In this document: in pieces, positions 12,749 through 25,059 of the stretch
Layout of the letters: every line of letters starts with the position of its first letter
Position numbering within the stretch: position 1 is the first letter of the stretch
NCBI RefSeq assembly: GCF_016097555.1
Contig: NC_054702.1
Coordinates: 70,733,695-70,797,694 of the forward strand
Length of the DNA stretch: 64,000 nt
Direction of reading: 5' to 3'
DNA from: Gigantopelta aegis
Taxonomy: Eukaryota > Mollusca > Gastropoda > Neomphalida > Peltospiridae
Translations under genes and position numbers: made by a program
Notes under the pieces: model-generated
What the model was told of the DNA's origin: nothing
The model's database searches: none
The model's input: the letters and a program-made list of their open reading frames with translations, nothing else

Positions 12749-13356
12749 CATGGGTAGGCTCGGTCTGCACTGGGATCACTTTCCTCATGTGCATGGTGTC
12801 GAGCATCGTCAGCGACCGCTTGGGAATCCGCAAGACGGCGCTGTTCGGCGGCCTCCTCTGTATCATCGGCCTCGTGTCCAGCGCCTTCGTGGAGGAGCTG
12901 CAGCTGCTGTACCTCACCTACGGCATCCTGCTGGGTCTGGGGATGGCCTTCACCTACTCCCCGTCCCTCGTCATCCTCGGCCACTACTTCAAGAGACACA
13001 TGGGCCTGGTGAACGGCATCGTCACGTTCGGCAGTGCCGTCTTCACCATAGTACTGTCGCTGGTGCTGCCAAGACTGCTGGCCAGCGTCGGGTTGAGGTA
13101 CACGTTGATAATGCTGGGCGCCCTCAACTCGTTGCTCGTCGTCTGTGCCTTGACTTGGAAGCCTCTGTTGCGTCGACAGTCCAGTCTGGCGCGTTTGGCT
13201 CTGTCCACGGAGAGCATAGCGGAACACTGTACGGACTGCTGTACGTGGACCAGGAAGTTTCTGAACGTCAATATCTGGAGAAACAGAGGATACGTTGTGT
13301 GGGCGGTTTCCAGTGGTCTTTCACTTTTTGGATATTTTGTGCCATTTGTACATTTG
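12749..13356 (+). CDS. SLC16A10-like exon A
   Basis: It opens after a TTGCAG acceptor and closes at TTG before GTAAGT, entering in phase 1 and leaving in phase 0. It encodes 202 complete residues covering roughly TM2-TM7 and the central cytoplasmic loop. Third positions are strongly G/C, unlike the AT-rich surroundings, as expected for a real coding exon. Confidence 0.92.
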
Positions 13357-15073
13357 GTAAGTACACGTAACTCTACATAATAAAGCTATACACACAATTG
13401 CATCTCAATATATTCAGGCATTGAAAAGAAAAAAAAAGAAAAGAAAAACCTGGAAAGTTATATGTGGGACAGGGACACAGACAGACAGATAGACGGACAG
13501 ATGGAGAGAAAGATAGACGGACAGATGGTCAGACAGACAGACAGAAACAAAATCTATAGTTCCCTCCGGTTGGACCGGTAGGGTAAACGTACGTATGTGT
13601 CTTGATTCTGTAATCGTTTCACGGCTGTTTATAAATATTCCATATACATTTTGTCGATATCCTTAATATGCAGATTATTTATGATGGCAACTGTTTAACT
13701 GTAACTGAAAGGTTTTGAAAAATACTGAATAAAACTTAAAGATAAAATTTCTGATGAAATGCATTAGAAAATCCTATGTCTTAACTCCACACATCCATAC
13801 GTTTCGTTACTTTGGCTTCATTTCTATTAATAATAAAAAAAGCATGATAAATCAATACTAGTATATACATTTTTTTCTTTCTGTTTCAGATTAAACACAC
13901 AAACGATATATTCCCGGATTCAGACGGTAGCTTGCTCATCATGTGCATGAGCATCACTTCCGGGATTGGCCGAATTGTCTTCGGGAAAGTGGCGGACTTT
14001 GCCTGGGTCAGCCGAATCCGGATGCAGCAGATCGCCTTGGCCGTTCTAGGAATAACGACAATGTGCATTCCGTTCTCGGCCAGTTTCGGAGGCTTGATCG
14101 CGATCACCCTAGTGATGGGAATCTGCGACGGGGTGTTCGTCTGTCTCATCGGACCCATCGCCTTCGACATCGTTGGTCCCGTGGGAGCATCTCAAGCGAT
14201 TGGTTTTATCCTTGGAATATTTTCCGTACCTATGATGATCGGCCCTCCAGTAGCTGGTAGGTTAACTCTTTTCCCGGTAACTTTTATACTGAATTTGTTA
14301 TACATGTACGTTTTTAGAAGTTTAATAGCTAAAAATAAAACTAAGGTTTAAATGTAGAACAAAAAAATTACTACTATAGTAGCATACAACAAGCATTTTT
14401 TTAACATACTTTTTTATGAATTTTATAATGTAAACTGAAGCAAATGGACCTAATTAGAAGAAAAACACACAAAATGTAATAATATTTCATCATAAATCTT
14501 GTTCAGCGTACATGTAAACATGACACGTCAATGGATATTCCAGAGGCCAATTTCGCAAATTTGCTAAAAAGCGTCCCCTCCTCACCAAAGCAAGATATAA
14601 TACTTTAACAAAAAACTAAAATTAGCACACTTTTCTGTCTTATCTTAGCTAGTTATCCTCCAAGTTTTAATGTGTTTGGTTAAACTGTGTATTTTTAATT
14701 ATTAAGCAAATTGTTGCCCGTCTGCCAAAACTGTCCACAGCCGGGCACAGAAACACAGAAATGTTGGAAAATATTATAATGTTGTCACATACTGACAATC
14801 ACTTTACATCTGATATGTCCTATAGACAATATCATTGTGTAGTCTTTGCATTTATTAATATAAAATACATCAGACCCGTAGGAACTGGGATGGGGTGGGG
14901 TGGGGTGGGTGTGTGAGGGGCGGGCCTAGGGGCTTGTTCTCTCTCCATCCTACACTTGAGGGAAAAAAAGAAAAAAAGGAAAAAATGTATGTTTTTAAAT
15001 TTTCACTACTCCACATAAATAAAAGATGATATAAAGATGAAATCTAGTTTGTATCCTTCACTAGAGACTGTAT

Positions 15074-15117
<44 letters not shown>

Positions 15118-18100
15118 ACCACACACACACTTCAAATATCGTTCCTACAGGCCTGTACAAATGTGGACAATATGTAGAGGCTGACGTTAGGAGCCAGTTC
15201 CTTTTATCTTTAGGATTTTGTAATCACGATTTCAAACCAACTGTATCAGCTAGCTTGCTCCACATACTGACATAAAACACATTTGTTATTATATATTGGA
15301 ATAAAACAAAAATAATTACAATATATCCAGTATTGTTTTCTTTAATCATCCATGAAGGAAGAAGGAAGTCCTGGTGAAAATATATTACAGGTAAAACAAA
15401 ACAAAATAATATATGATGCTTATTCCAAGTGCTAACTATTGTACATTTTGCTTTAAATTGCTAGATGCCAAAAGTGATTAAGTATATTATTTTATGGTAA
15501 CAGTCGAAAATTAGACGACCAATTGTTTCAACCTCTGTCAAAGGTAGCAGGCTTTCTGCCAGAACATAATTCGAGGGTACGTAATACAAATTAAATATAT
15601 TCAAAGGCATATATTGGGTAGTTATGGGTTTGAAATGTTGTACATACATGTAATTTTACCTGCATTCCTTCTAGCAGAAACCCAGGGTAGGGAACCAGTT
15701 ATTTGGTGTAGAGTATTTTTAATATCACATAAAGAAAGCATTGAAAAGTGCAATTTTATTATGCTTTATTAGTGGACATTAGCTTTAAAACTAATTAACC
15801 ATCATTAATTCTGGCCAAAGTAGGCCTACATATGTTGCTCCTGCCAAAGTGTTAGCATTTTAATTTTAATGACAATATACTGAACTGACGATAAACATTG
15901 TTAGCTAAACGTTAAACGCAATCTGATTAAAATCAGATCCACTGGCCTGTACTGGAAAGTAAAGATCCAAATAGAGCTGATTTTAATCAGATTGCGTTAA
16001 ACGTATCAATTCACGTTTTGAAGCTGTTTTGCAACTAGAAAGACGTTAGTATGGAGTCGTTATGGGCTGTCGGTGAAAATTAATTTACAGGTAAATAAAT
16101 GTGAACTATAAATATTCATATGTGAACAAATTGCAATACCTTTATTTAATGTATATCTTAAGTACATACTTGTCTTTCATTTTCACATTGTAAATATACC
16201 AAATTGTCATGTTTATGTATTACATTTATACTTTTGGTTTACCACTGTCACACTGAAAACATTTGGCCCATAACTGTATTTAGTCAAATATTAGGCAAAA
16301 TCTAGACTAGAAATGATTTATGCTTATTAAATCTTTTTTGCAGTTTATTTATTTTATTTTTGGCATCAATCAGTCTTGTTTATAATAGCAATATGTATGC
16401 AAGTTTGAGATTCTGTGTGCGCTATGAAAGAAACAATCTTAAAATTAGTGGCGAGAATTTCAAAAGTTATGTCCCTTGGTATAAAAATCCCGGTCAATCA
16501 TAATTACTTTAATAAATCAATTATTTTACTTACGGTGGTTTAAATTTATGTTAATGACATAAATCGGTTCTTTAAAATACTGCACATAATAACATATACA
16601 TATAAATGGTGTTTATGGCTGATAAAGGGTTATAAATTGATAACCTATATTTGGAAAAATAATTTTACCACTTTTAATTTGCAACTAAGGTGCTAGACTC
16701 ACGTAAACAAATTTATTCATCATTCTAGTTTACGAACACTACCGATGTTTAACGATTAAGTCGGCCGTTAATGACTGTAAAGCCGTAATCGACATGTAGC
16801 ATTGTAGGTATTCGGGGTCGCGTTTTTGGCAAAATGATAAAACGCGTTTAGATTCGCGGCCCTTTGCTTGGTGGTTGCTAACTATAGTCCGTTCCATCTG
16901 TTTTACTGGGGATTTACTGGGGATTTTTTGTAAACAATTTCAGTTTGGTTTGACGTAAGACGAAAAGTAGAAATGTTTTGGAAATAATAATAATAAAAAA
17001 CCTTACAATGGACAATTCAATAAGCTCATAAATAAATAAATTGTAGTAAACTTGTAGTAAATATGCAAAGAAACAGTGCCTGTTTTTCATATGTTCGAAA
17101 TTGATTTTACTTATTTTATGAACTTGTCAGAACTTCGTATATAGTGCTACAGAGCAACGTGTTTTAATTATATGTACGCATAGAAAAAGAGAAGAAACAG
17201 TTCCGTTTGGAATTGCCATTTAAGTCAGGATGCTGGTTGACTGACTATTGAACAGATGTAACTGAACACGATAAGCAGTTTTAATGAATTTCATTTCTGT
17301 AAAAAATTTCGTGACTAAAATATAATTTTAATATAATAATAATAAGTAAGACTTCTAAGAATGCCGCCATCTTTAAGTCAATAAAACCGATCAGCAAAAC
17401 GAGCTTTGAACAATTAATACCAACTGTGGTTAGCCATCGGTATGAGTAACACTAATGGTGTGTGTGACGGAACATGCTCTTAATTTTGTTTTCGCCTGTG
17501 GCGATATTAATTGTTTTAGAAGGCCGTGTGCAGTTCCAAATTGCACTTAAGCCCAGATGGGCAACTTGTTACGTGATACCTTTGCGCGACGGTCATCGAG
17601 CTTCTCTAATACACACCCAGAGCAGTTGTGGAGGCCATGTGACTAGTAGTTACGTAATATCTCCGGTAGTGCTGTTTATGTCCCGAGTCAGACTCCCGAT
17701 CCTATCGGAGGCCGGACTCGGGATAGGCGTGTTCGAAACCCTAGTGGTATATGGACACGTTAAATAAGTTACTAAGCTAAGCTATGGCCAGGGGATTGGT
17801 CGCGGATGGCGACAGCCAGTCTGACGATCAGAGAAAAATATACCGACTCTGGTCGTGGTGGAAACTCACATGATAAGATTCGGTGCCGCGATGTACCCCC
17901 AGGCGATATTCGATTTATAATAAATAGCTAGTGTTTTAGAGTTATTAGAGGAAGCAAAAAGGACGGCCATCAGGGAACGTTAGTCCGTTTGGACTTTGGT
18001 AAATATATTATTTCTGCTCTGTTGTATAACCTTGATGTGATTGATGTGACTTTAACTATTTTAATACTGTATTATACCAATATTCTTTAGACAGTGTCTT

Positions 18101-19649
18101 CGGTCATCTGACGAAGTAAATCGTAGTCTTACTGTTCTATATTTATACACGTATTTGGTAATATAAAGCTTAGCCAGTCATCCTAGAAGACCTAGGTAAA
18201 CTGTAGGTTATTGTCTTTATTGTGATAGGTACCAGTATTAATTCTGTGTTACAAGGTTACTGAATGAGTAGTTAGGGTTAATTAAAAATTAACCAGTTAG
18301 GAATAGAGCTGTAATTCCTTTATTAATTAAGTTCCCCTGGACGCGTTTCTCAATTATCACACGTGTGGGTGTTGTGTCACGGTGAAGTGATTAGCATATT
18401 GTGTAAACTAGACACCTAGAGATTAACTAATTAAGTGATCAGTTCTGGGTTGTTATTATTGTTGTTATTAATTAACTACTGCGGCAGTACAATTGTCAGC
18501 GTAGGTTAATGCAGATTCCAAAGTGTATTGTGTTTTTGTTGTGTTTTCTAGTGAACTAAACGTGCTATATAATATATACTTTATATAAGATCTTATCTCT
18601 GATCATACCTAGACGAGCCAAAGCGGGTATATACCGCCTGTTACAGAGAGATCTAATAGATATACAGTTAGGAGAGATATTTGGATAATCGTGATTTATT
18701 CAGTTACGGGTATTATAGAATCCCCGTGACAGTGTGCTTGCGAAACTCTCTAATAATATGCAAACAACTATACTACTATATCAATTTTCCCTGTAGGCTT
18801 CCTGTATGATCATCTGGGCAGTTACAAGATCGCCTTCCATGCCGCGGGCGCTCCTCCTATACTAGGAGCTGCCATCATGTTCTTCATTCCAGCGATCAAA
18901 CAGAATTACCCAGCTGTAACCGAGATCGAAGAGTTTGCAGCCGTGTCGCTGCACAACATTTTGGAAGGAACATCTGGTACAGTAATTTTTATTTGCCATT
19001 TAATTGGTCTGATCAGTTGTTCATTTGCATGCATTTTAGACAGCTGCATTTATTTAATGATCCAATGTCAAACCATAAACATCTGTGTCATAACTTGCAA
19101 ATTTTGTTGTTTTGTTGTGTTTCTCTACGTTTGAAATATGGTTGGGATAACTAGTATTTGGTCTATTTGGGTGTGGGAGGTGAATATGATGCATGCTTTA
19201 TGAAAATGTTTTTTTTATACATGACTGTCATTGGTATTAAGCAATAATTTGTGAACATAGAGCATGGAGGGTCGTCACCAGAAACATTTCTTAAAATTTA
19301 GTACCAAGACATTGAGAGTAATAAATAGTGATATTGCATGTTGGAATTGGATATTCACAGGCAATACATCGTTGATGGAATTATTTTGCATTAACAGATG
19401 ATAGCATTTTACAATGAAAATTAAACTAAAACTGTAAATAAACTTTACATTTCAGCATCGCATACCACAGAAGGAAACTATAGCAGCCCAGCAGAGAGTG
19501 AGCTGCTGGTTATTAAAGACACATCTATGTTGAAAGACTTTCAAGAAACAGTCGGTGAGCTTCCAAAGGATCCAGAAACCAATGCTCCTGAAACTGAAAT
19601 GACAGTCAACAAGAAAACAAATTCTATAAAAGATATGGATAATTCATGA
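12749..19649 (+). CDS. SLC16A10/MCT10-like monocarboxylate or aromatic amino-acid transporter, 5' partial (4 exons visible)
   Basis: Major facilitator superfamily plasma-membrane transporter of the SLC16 family; its closest remembered relatives are MCT10 (aromatic amino acids, thyroid hormone) and MCT8. Exons are 12749-13356, 13890-14256, 18797-18976 and 19456-19649, phases 1-0-1-1, giving 449 visible residues and a TGA stop. Visible signatures: an MFS loop SDRLGIRKTALFG, the MCT TM5-type motif YFKRHMGLVNGIV, FGYFVPFVHL before the second half, then SGIGRIVFGKVAD and GFLYDHLGSYKIAFHAAG near the last helices. About ten of twelve membrane helices are present. The first exon(s), with TM1 and the family motif around DGGWGW, are missing; the first visible exon needs one base from upstream. 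A 200-N gap lies 315 bases upstream and could hide the missing exon. Substrate cannot be decided; SLC16A2-like is the alternative. The hydrophilic tail is Glu/Lys/Thr rich. Confidence 0.9.
13890..14256 (+). CDS. SLC16A10-like exon B
   Basis: A TTTCAG acceptor and a GTAGGT donor bound 367 bases; in phase 0, out phase 1. It encodes the second-half helices, starting IKHTNDIFPD and ending GPPVAG with the glycine codon split. The intron before it (13357-13889) holds a degenerate GACA/GACAGATA-type minisatellite at about 13460-13550. Confidence 0.92.
14871..15155. mobile_element. G/C-run-bearing inverted-repeat element
   Basis: Ends CAGACCCGTAGGAAC and GTTCCTACAGGCCTG; flanks TACAT and TACAA match at four of five. 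It contains GGGGT repeats and a C run of about 40 (15075-15117). A similar left end is at 9400 and a similar right end near 12650. Confidence 0.7.
15917..15996. mobile_element. 80-bp palindromic MITE
   Basis: Arms CGCAATCTGATTAAAATCAG and its exact complement on the right, flanked by TTAAA on both sides (15912-15916, 15997-16001). In an SLC16A10-like intron. Confidence 0.75.
16010..17457. other. SLC16A10-like intron sequence without recognised elements
   Basis: AT-rich; no coding, RNA or inverted-repeat signal found between the MITE and the solo LTR. Confidence 0.5.
17463..18731 (+). mobile_element. Solo LTR, copy 2, in an SLC16A10-like intron
   Basis: It starts TGTGACGGAACATG and ends CCCCGTGACA, flanked by the 5-bp duplication GTGTG (17458-17462, 18732-18736). 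It is the reverse complement of the 5136-6350 copy along its length, with small indels; the motif-rich end has two TTACGT repeats (17569, 17650) rather than three. Confidence 0.87.
18797..18976 (+). CDS. SLC16A10-like exon C
   Basis: A CTGTAG acceptor and a GTACAG donor bound 180 bases. The frame continues the split glycine into FLYDHLGSYKIAFHAAG and encodes the last transmembrane helix and start of the C-terminal tail. It lies only 60 bases after the target-site duplication of a solo LTR inserted in the preceding intron. Confidence 0.9.
19456..19649 (+). CDS. SLC16A10-like exon D with stop codon
   Basis: Terminal exon after a TTTCAG acceptor, with 64 codons from the complete codons including TGA at 19647-19649. 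It encodes a hydrophilic cytoplasmic tail (ASHTTEGNYSSPAESELL onward) with no similarity I recognise. It is placed by the matching phase, the in-frame splice signal and its position. Start and frame are firm; function of the tail is unknown. Confidence 0.8.
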
Positions 19650-20394
19650 TAGTTTCTGATAAACAGTTACCAGCTTTTTGAAAACTTTATTTGGAAGCAT
19701 ACAATAGTTACATGAAGAGGGGCAATTAACAATGCGTTGTAATTATTACTTTATCTCGACATCTAAATGTGTATGATGGGTAATTGTATGTTAAGGTTGT
19801 TTTCTTCTGTTCATCATTTTATGTGTTGCAACTTTATTGTTACAAAAGGATCGTGAAGATCATGTCTTGGGGCATTTTTATTTTTAAAAAGTTGTACATT
19901 TATAGAGAGTATTAAGACATAGGACAGGGCGAGCTATTGAAAAGCAAATCAAAATGTCCTACAGTTGACACTCGTAATGTTTATGTTCTTGTTTTTCACT
20001 ATTTGACTCTTGGGGTTTTGATTTTTCGTTTGGTCTTATTTAATCTAAATCTATGAACAAAGATTGTGAAGACATATCTAGAAGTCATGAAGTGTTGCAC
20101 AGATATTTATTTGCCGATTATCAATATAGTCGGAGGGTGCCACGTGTTCATAGCCGGTTTATTCTAGTAGCACGTATTTTCCCTAGGTCATTTTTCCCCT
20201 CTCCTCAAGGGGGTTGCAAAATATATATCCTGGGAAGGGAGACCCACTGTTATTTGTGCTACAGGCCCCGCGGATTCTTAAACCGGCTCTGCACCTGTTA
20301 AATTTTTGCAAGTTGTATTTTGCTTGGTGGTGGTCCAAATCGAGGCTCGAGATGAAATGGGGATCGCATCTGCAATTATTTTTCACTGAATTTT
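19650..20394 (+). other. 3' region of the SLC16A10-like gene
   Basis: Presumed 3' UTR and flank; no convincing AATAAA was found in the first 700 bases, so the transcript end is unknown. Confidence 0.3.
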
Positions 20395-20544
20395 TGTTCT
20401 GATAGCCAATTAATGTTCTAGCAAGCTGTCTTGGACAGCTTACTTGGGATTATTGTCTGGGTGAGAGACGGTATTGGGATGCGAACTCAGTACCAATCAC
20501 CCTTAAACACGATGGCTTAACCACAGTGTTCCCGAGGCCGGTGT
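20395..20544 (-). mobile_element. SINE fragment, type B, degenerate
   Basis: The minus strand reads CACCGGCCTCGGGAACACTG, GGTTAAGCCATCGTG and TGAGTTCGCATCCC, matching the type B head, and ends in ATTAATTGGCTATCAG. Confidence 0.5.
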
Positions 20545-20567
20545 TTGTGAACTATCTAGCAAATCGA

Positions 20568-20760
<193 letters not shown>

Positions 20761-21528
20761 ACAACTTGTTTTTTTATATCGTATAAAATGTTGTTCTAAT
20801 GTTTACTGAAGGCAGAAACACGAGAGCGAGGTGTAACTCCGTGGAGAGTGCTCGCCCGACAAACATATCACTGGAATAGAAAAAAATACAATGATAATTA
20901 CCTGATTAACTTTTATGCCTATATTTTAAGCTTTCGAAGCCTAATCGGAATATTTTCTTAGCAAATGATTACAAAATCGGTTTTGCATATAATGTGTGCA
21001 AGTCTGGGAATTGATCCAGAAACTAGTCCGATACTGTTGTGCAGTAAAACATTGTGTATTATTTTACTGTATCCTGCTTCCAGATACATACATTATGTTA
21101 GCAGTGCACACTACATTCATCAATATCTGAACGATAAAAACGAATATTGGAAGTTTTGCTTTTAGAGGAACAATGATATCTCTTTAAACCTCAATTAAAT
21201 ATGTACAACATTGTAAAAACATTATTTTGGGAATCGAACAGTTGATAGCAATACACATTATTCTCTCGAACTTGTTACTGAACCCTCTTTGTTCCAAGAA
21301 AGCCAAGTTTGGATCTAATTCAGTGTCGTAACCAAGTTTTTCTCTGGGGTGGGTAGGGTGTGTGCGAGGGGGTCTTCAAAAAGCAGTGTGGAGGAAGCGT
21401 GTAGCAAAGTGCCTTCTGTGATAGTACAATAAAAGTAAAATGGAAGTCTGGATAGGTTAATACATTATTTTATGACATAAAGGTAACACTAGCTATCGTT
21501 ACTTTATTATATAAATTATACATTTACT

Positions 21529-21532
<4 letters not shown>

Positions 21533-21613
<81 letters not shown>

Positions 21614-21865
21614 ATATATATGAAGAGTTCAGGCGCAAAACGCGATATAAACCATTTTCTTTCTAGTTTTTAGTTAAAGCCATTATTGTATGTCAGTAAG
21701 GGCTAATCGTAGGCCCGCTGATTTGCTGCAAAACGTGATTGATCCTTATGAAATTGTATTGGGTAAATCCCGGTGGTTTTTTTTCAAAACGTGATATACG
21801 CCAATTACAAAAATAACTTTTACTGAAAATGAAAAATGGATATATCGCGTTTTGCGCCTAAACTC

Positions 21866-21956
<91 letters not shown>

Positions 21957-22010
21957 GTCGTTTTCGAGTTGAAACAAGCCTGTCATGTAGAGACAAACAT
22001 ACACTTTTAA

Positions 22011-22084
<74 letters not shown>
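21533..22084. repeat. Three long (AT)n tracts
   Basis: Tracts at 21533-21621, 21869-21952 and 22013-22084, separated by a MITE and a short unique sequence. Confidence 0.95.
21622..21868. mobile_element. MITE inserted in an (AT)n microsatellite
   Basis: Arms GAAGAGTTCAGGCGCAAAAC and its near-complement GTTTTGCGCCTAAACTCTTC, with (AT)n directly on both sides (21533-21621, 21869-21952). Insertion at TA inside the microsatellite is the simplest reading. Confidence 0.78.
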
Positions 22085-22086
<2 letters not shown>

Positions 22087-22099
22087 TCTGAAACATGTT

Positions 22100-22330
22100 T
22101 GGTGGGCAACTACACATTTGTGCATCCACCCCATGCTACAACTGGATAAAGGCAGTGGTATGTGCTTTCCTGTCTGCGGGAATGTGCATATAAAAGATCC
22201 CTTGCTGCATTAGGGAAATGTAGCGGGTTTCCTCTGATGCCTGCGTGTCAGAATTATCAAATGTTTGACATCCAATAGCCGATGATTAATTAATCGATGT
22301 GCTCTAGTGGTGTCGTTAAAACAAACCTGC
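22100..22330 (+). mobile_element. SINE, type A2
   Basis: Core ATAAAAGATCCCTTGCTGC followed by the A2 tail TGTGCTCTAGTGGTGTCGTT. The head is degenerate. It starts beside an (AT)n array. Confidence 0.65.
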
Positions 22331-23140
22331 CCCGTGCTAGCAACAGCGCTGTTAATTGTGGTATATAAATATAGCATCGGGTTCGATTGCTGCACTACAT
22401 TTTAAACCATAATATTATTATAGTATAAAATCATGCATGAATCTTTTTCTTTTTTTCAAAAGAAAGAACGTGTTGTTGATTGTTATTTTTATGTGTTGAG
22501 TACTTGTTGTTCTAATATACATATATGCACGTACGGGTCACGACTCATTTTTTTTTCTTCTAAAGCCACCATAAGATGCCTTATAATGTAAATTGATAAC
22601 CTTTCTGTGATATACGTCTACATCGGCACAGTCGTATGGATGCTGGTTGGATTCTTAAGACCAGTATACACGCGTCAACATTTAACAAAGGAAACGTAAT
22701 ATTTATATGCACGCGACACAATCGTTAAAGCGAGGTTACTGGCCCTGTTTCCAACTGAATCCTATTGGCAAGTGTAGCAAAATGTTGGTGCATTTTTTGG
22801 CAACAGGCCTTAACGTGTGGCGCAACTTGATGTTTTTGTTGTGGTTCCAGAATTGATGAAGCCTTTACAGGGTTACCCAATTTAATATTTATTATTTAAT
22901 CTCCTGCTTCATATTATAGATTTTAATTAATAACTCGTTTTTATTTATATTAAAATAAGCACCATTTCTGAATTTAAACAACATAATATACGATTATTAT
23001 CATTATGATTTATTACATTTGTATTATTTAATTTTAATATATTTTATTGTAATTATGTTTCTCAATTTTTATTTACATTTCATCTGTTTTGGTTTATTAG
23101 CCTAATTTTTTCGTTCAGATATATTCAAAATAAATAAAAC
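22331..23140. other. Non-coding spacer
   Basis: AT-rich; nothing recognised before the AATG array. Confidence 0.5.
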
Positions 23141-23194
23141 AATGAATGAATGAATGAATGAATGAATGAATGAATGAATGAATGAATGAATGAA
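23141..23194. repeat. (AATG)n microsatellite
   Basis: Pure tetranucleotide run of about 13 units. Confidence 0.97.
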
Positions 23195-23799
23195 TACTGT
23201 ATTTTACAATTGTCAATTATCATGTGGACTTACATAATAATTATTAAGTAAAGTTAACGAGATCAATACAAATATGATACGCATGTAAGCCTGTATGTGT
23301 GTTTATCCACGTGGATGAGTGAGTCTGCTACAGTTTTAGCGCTTTTAAAATATCATTTACATTACCATGGCATAAAAGCTATGCATACGTAAGAATATAT
23401 ATCTCACTTCTAGGACTGTCACAATTATTTTCGTTTGTATACAATTTTAGTTGTTTTGAATGATTTTTTGTGTTTAATATACCGACCCTATTATATTAGT
23501 CATTTTAGTGCTTTTTGTTTTGTTCATTTGTGTTTCACATGTTAATAAAATCATCAAATTGTTGTTCGGTTTCCATATTAGTAGACTAGCCAATTTTAAG
23601 AATAATGTTTAGTTCAATACACTGCCGACTTATAACAATCGCACTAAAAATTAAATAAAGGAAATAAAATATGAAGGAGAATAACAATATGGTGATTGTG
23701 TACTCGCTGTGTGTGTAAATAACCAATATAGTATTTAGTATTCCATTTTGTAGTTATACTATCTATATACTGATGCATGGAAAGAAATGAGGGAACAGC

Positions 23800-23977
23800 A
23801 AATATTGGTATTTTCTATCCTGACTGTGGGATGGTGCGTATAAAAGATCCCTTGCTACTAATGGAAACATGTCGAGGGTTTCTTTCTAAGACTGTATGTC
23901 GAAAGTATCAAATTTTTGACATCCAACAACTGATGATTAATAAATCAATGTGCTCTAGTGGTGTCGTTAAAAAAAAT
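23800..23977 (+). mobile_element. SINE fragment, type A2
   Basis: Core ATAAAAGATCCCTTGCTACT and A2 tail GTGCTCTAGTGGTGTCGTTA. Its A-rich end is directly followed by a small inverted-repeat element. Confidence 0.65.
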
Positions 23978-23982
23978 TGTAC

Positions 23983-24194
23983 CATGGGCGTACATAGGAT
24001 TTTGAAAAGGGGGGTTCCAATACATAGGATTTTGAAAAGGGGGGTTCCAAAATAGATTGCAGAGATATTGGGCATATATTTCTATGTTGAGTAAATATAA
24101 TAATGTCGGATATATTAAATTATAAAAAAAGCGATTTCGGGGGGGGGGGGGGGGGTCGGTCGAACCCCCCACCCCCCTATGTACGCCGCCCATG
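23983..24194. mobile_element. Inverted-repeat element with internal duplication
   Basis: Ends CATGGGCGTACATAGG and CCTATGTACGCCGCCCATG, perfect TGTAC duplication (23978-23982, 24195-24199). A unit of about 30 bases with TTTTGAAAAGGGGGGTTCCA is tandemly doubled at 23992-24052; a G run lies at 24139-24156. Confidence 0.8.
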
Positions 24195-24199
24195 TGTAC

Positions 24200-25059
24200 T
24201 GTAGTATCAGGAAGCTATGTTACCGACATTCAACAACATATTAGTGACATTCAATTCCATATTAAATCTTTGTATTTGACACAGAAATAACTACGCTAGT
24301 AATGAATTAGATCCGATCTAAACTGTCGTGTTCCCCCAATTCTTTTCAGCAGTATATATAATTATTATGACGTCACAATGTATATTTTAAAATTCTTTAA
24401 TTTTATTAATGCTCACTCTAGTGATTGATTTATAGAACGATAAGTTAAATATATATATATATATATATCCAGATTCCAGATTCCTATAGCAGACTTCCAA
24501 AACGTGTTTTTGTTCTTTCTCAAAATCATACGTATTCCCCTTTTAAAAACGGTGAGTAGGACTATCAACTTTTAGTGGTAAACCCTAGTTCGCTGGTTAG
24601 TTAAATACCTGAGGCTTATATTTGTTAATGATATGGAAAGAAATCTGTTTTATTTTCGTTAGCTACTTACATAGCGGTACACGATACGTTAAATGTTGCG
24701 TACGAGTCAAATAAACGAGATTTTGAAGCTTGATATTTGTGTGGTTTTTTTCTAGTTACGTTGTCCCAAATGGAATTTAGGTCACCTGAGCCGAAGGTTA
24801 GTTTGTCGGATGTCAAAATCTTGCATTGAATTCTCCACTCGATAAGGGAAAAAATCAAAAATTAATTGGTGGTAAATCTTAACGCAGAGATGCATTTTAC
24901 TTGTGAATGCAGGAAATTGCATTTCAGGACATGTAGTTTTCAAAATTATACGGCGGAGCATATTCCAGAACCCCCTAGAAACTTTGCTTTGCGCCCTCAA
25001 TCTCTTGAGCTATGGAGACACAAACAAAAACACAACAAACAAAGCATAGCTTATGTATT
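24200..25059. other. Non-coding spacer
   Basis: Contains a short (AT)n run near 24450; otherwise nothing recognised. Confidence 0.5.

Noticed and set aside
12685-13271. Long open frames on the minus strand and in the shifted plus frame over the SLC16A10-like exon
   Set aside because: Shadows of a GC-rich coding exon; only the frame from 12751 has family similarity and phase-matched splice sites.
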